The position numbers and the translations under genes are program-made. Positions 63,674 to 64,000 of a stretch of DNA of 64,000 nucleotides are shown piece by piece. The notes under the pieces were generated by a model, which saw only the letters and a program-made list of their open reading frames with translations, had not been told where the DNA came from and made no database searches. Position 1 is the first letter of the stretch. Each line of letters starts with the position of its first letter. The DNA comes from Aristolochia californica (Eukaryota; Streptophyta; Magnoliopsida; Piperales; Aristolochiaceae), in contig JARWKL010000005.1 in assembly GCA_029961685.1 (NCBI GenBank), positions 15,032,164 through 15,096,163 on the forward strand, in the 5' to 3' direction.

Positions 63674-64000
63674 ATGAACACAAAAGTTTTGTTATCCAAT
63701 TTTGGGAAATTCCACTAGTTTAACCCTAATAGCTTGGAATTTTGCAAGAAAGAGATTTCATCTAGACATGTTTTAAAAATGGATATGCGTGTTTGAAACA
63801 TGTTAAAGATGCAAATGAGCTATGGATGCAAAGCTTTTAAAGATAATAACAAACGCTCATTAAATTCTCAAGTGAACTTGCGGTGGGATATTTACCCGAG
63901 TCAAGCATGCCATTATTTTGCCCATTTGCAAAAAGCTGACATAATTAATCATAGATGATATTAATGTGATTTATCATGCGTAACGGGCTATATTTTTGTA

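Larger units (their letters stand above)
1..64000. repeat. Satellite DNA array, ~674-bp monomer, A-B-C higher-order repeat
   Basis: The anchor ATGAACACAAAAG, or a close variant, recurs every 665-678 bp from position 421 to 63674, for example at 16073, 16746, 17420, 18096, 18770, 19444 and 20120. Between anchors the sequence aligns by eye over its full length in every interval. Three monomer classes (A, B, C) alternate, so the true period is about 2,023 bp. Most units lie on the + strand, and only 3528-6647 is inverted. Exceptions are short deletions, two small duplications and class chimeras. No unique DNA, mobile element or RNA gene lies inside. I cannot assign the satellite to a named family. 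Its position at a centromere, pericentromere or heterochromatic knob is inference from its organisation only. Confidence 0.98.
62327..64000 (+). repeat. A-B-C trimer cut by the window edge
   Basis: A 62327-63001, B 63002-63673, C from 63674 to the end of the window, where it stops at GGCTATATTTTTGTA. The array clearly continues beyond 64000. The C dyad is altered here (ATCATAGATGATATTAATG). Confidence 0.93.

Noticed and set aside
1..64000. CENP-B box (TTCG....A..CGGG pattern)
   Set aside because: The recurrent GCGTAACGGGC contains CGGG, but the required TTCG and A positions upstream do not match.
1..64000. LTR retrotransposon or other element as the source of the monomer
   Set aside because: No terminal TG...CA repeats with primer-binding site or polypurine tract, no target-site duplications and no protein domain could be seen in the monomers or at junctions.
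1..64000. CRISPR-like or bacterial repeat array
   Set aside because: There are no unique spacers; the whole unit is repeated, with a period far larger than any CRISPR unit.

Overview
The whole 64-kb window is one uninterrupted tandem satellite array, and I find no gene in it. It is visibly AT-rich. A unit of about 674 bp repeats from the first base to the last, roughly 95 times. No rRNA or tRNA gene, transposon with coding capacity, CRISPR array or unique-sequence island interrupts it. Open reading frames recur at the repeat period on both strands, but they look like by-products of the repeat rather than genes. An array of long monomers in a higher-order repeat points to eukaryotic heterochromatin, centromeric or subtelomeric. 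A plant is plausible from the monomer size and base composition, but I do not recognise the satellite and cannot name the species.

Units below are numbered from a conserved anchor (ATGAACACAAAAG). Three monomer classes can be told apart. A has CTAGTCCAAAACTAATATC near +50, CATGCCAG near +125 and GCCCGCCTCCCCCG near +370. B has TTAGTCCAACCCTATTAAGC, CATGCTTG and CCTCTGCCACCAATTTTT. C has CTAGTTTAACCCTAATAGC, a GCAAGAAAGAG stretch, CATGTTTG, AAAAAGCTGACATAATTAA and CCTCCGCAACCC. The basic higher-order unit is A-B-C, about 2,023 bp.

Layout: 1-3495 holds a partial C, two contracted A-B/C dimers and a broken A. 3528-6647 is an inverted block of about 3.1 kb, entered through a short scrambled junction. 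6648-11481 has an A-B pair followed by five C-like monomers. 11482-32135 is mostly A-B-C trimers, with one recently expanded subfamily (16073 to about 24166) and several contractions. 32136-41994 is dominated by expanded A-B-C/B-C/B-C pentamers, ending in a truncated monomer. 41995-64000 is again mostly trimers, many with a C patch inside B, plus several deletions.

The departures from A-B-C behave like products of unequal crossing over and gene conversion. Dimers carry B/C chimeras and tetramers or pentamers carry C/B chimeras, which are the two reciprocal outcomes of B-C misalignment. Each monomer also carries a short perfect dyad (ACAATCATAGATGATTGT in A and B) and a 15-bp motif repeated 189 bp apart, both candidates for structural or functional study. 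Monomer boundaries and class calls were made by eye, so positions may be off by a few bases at junctions.
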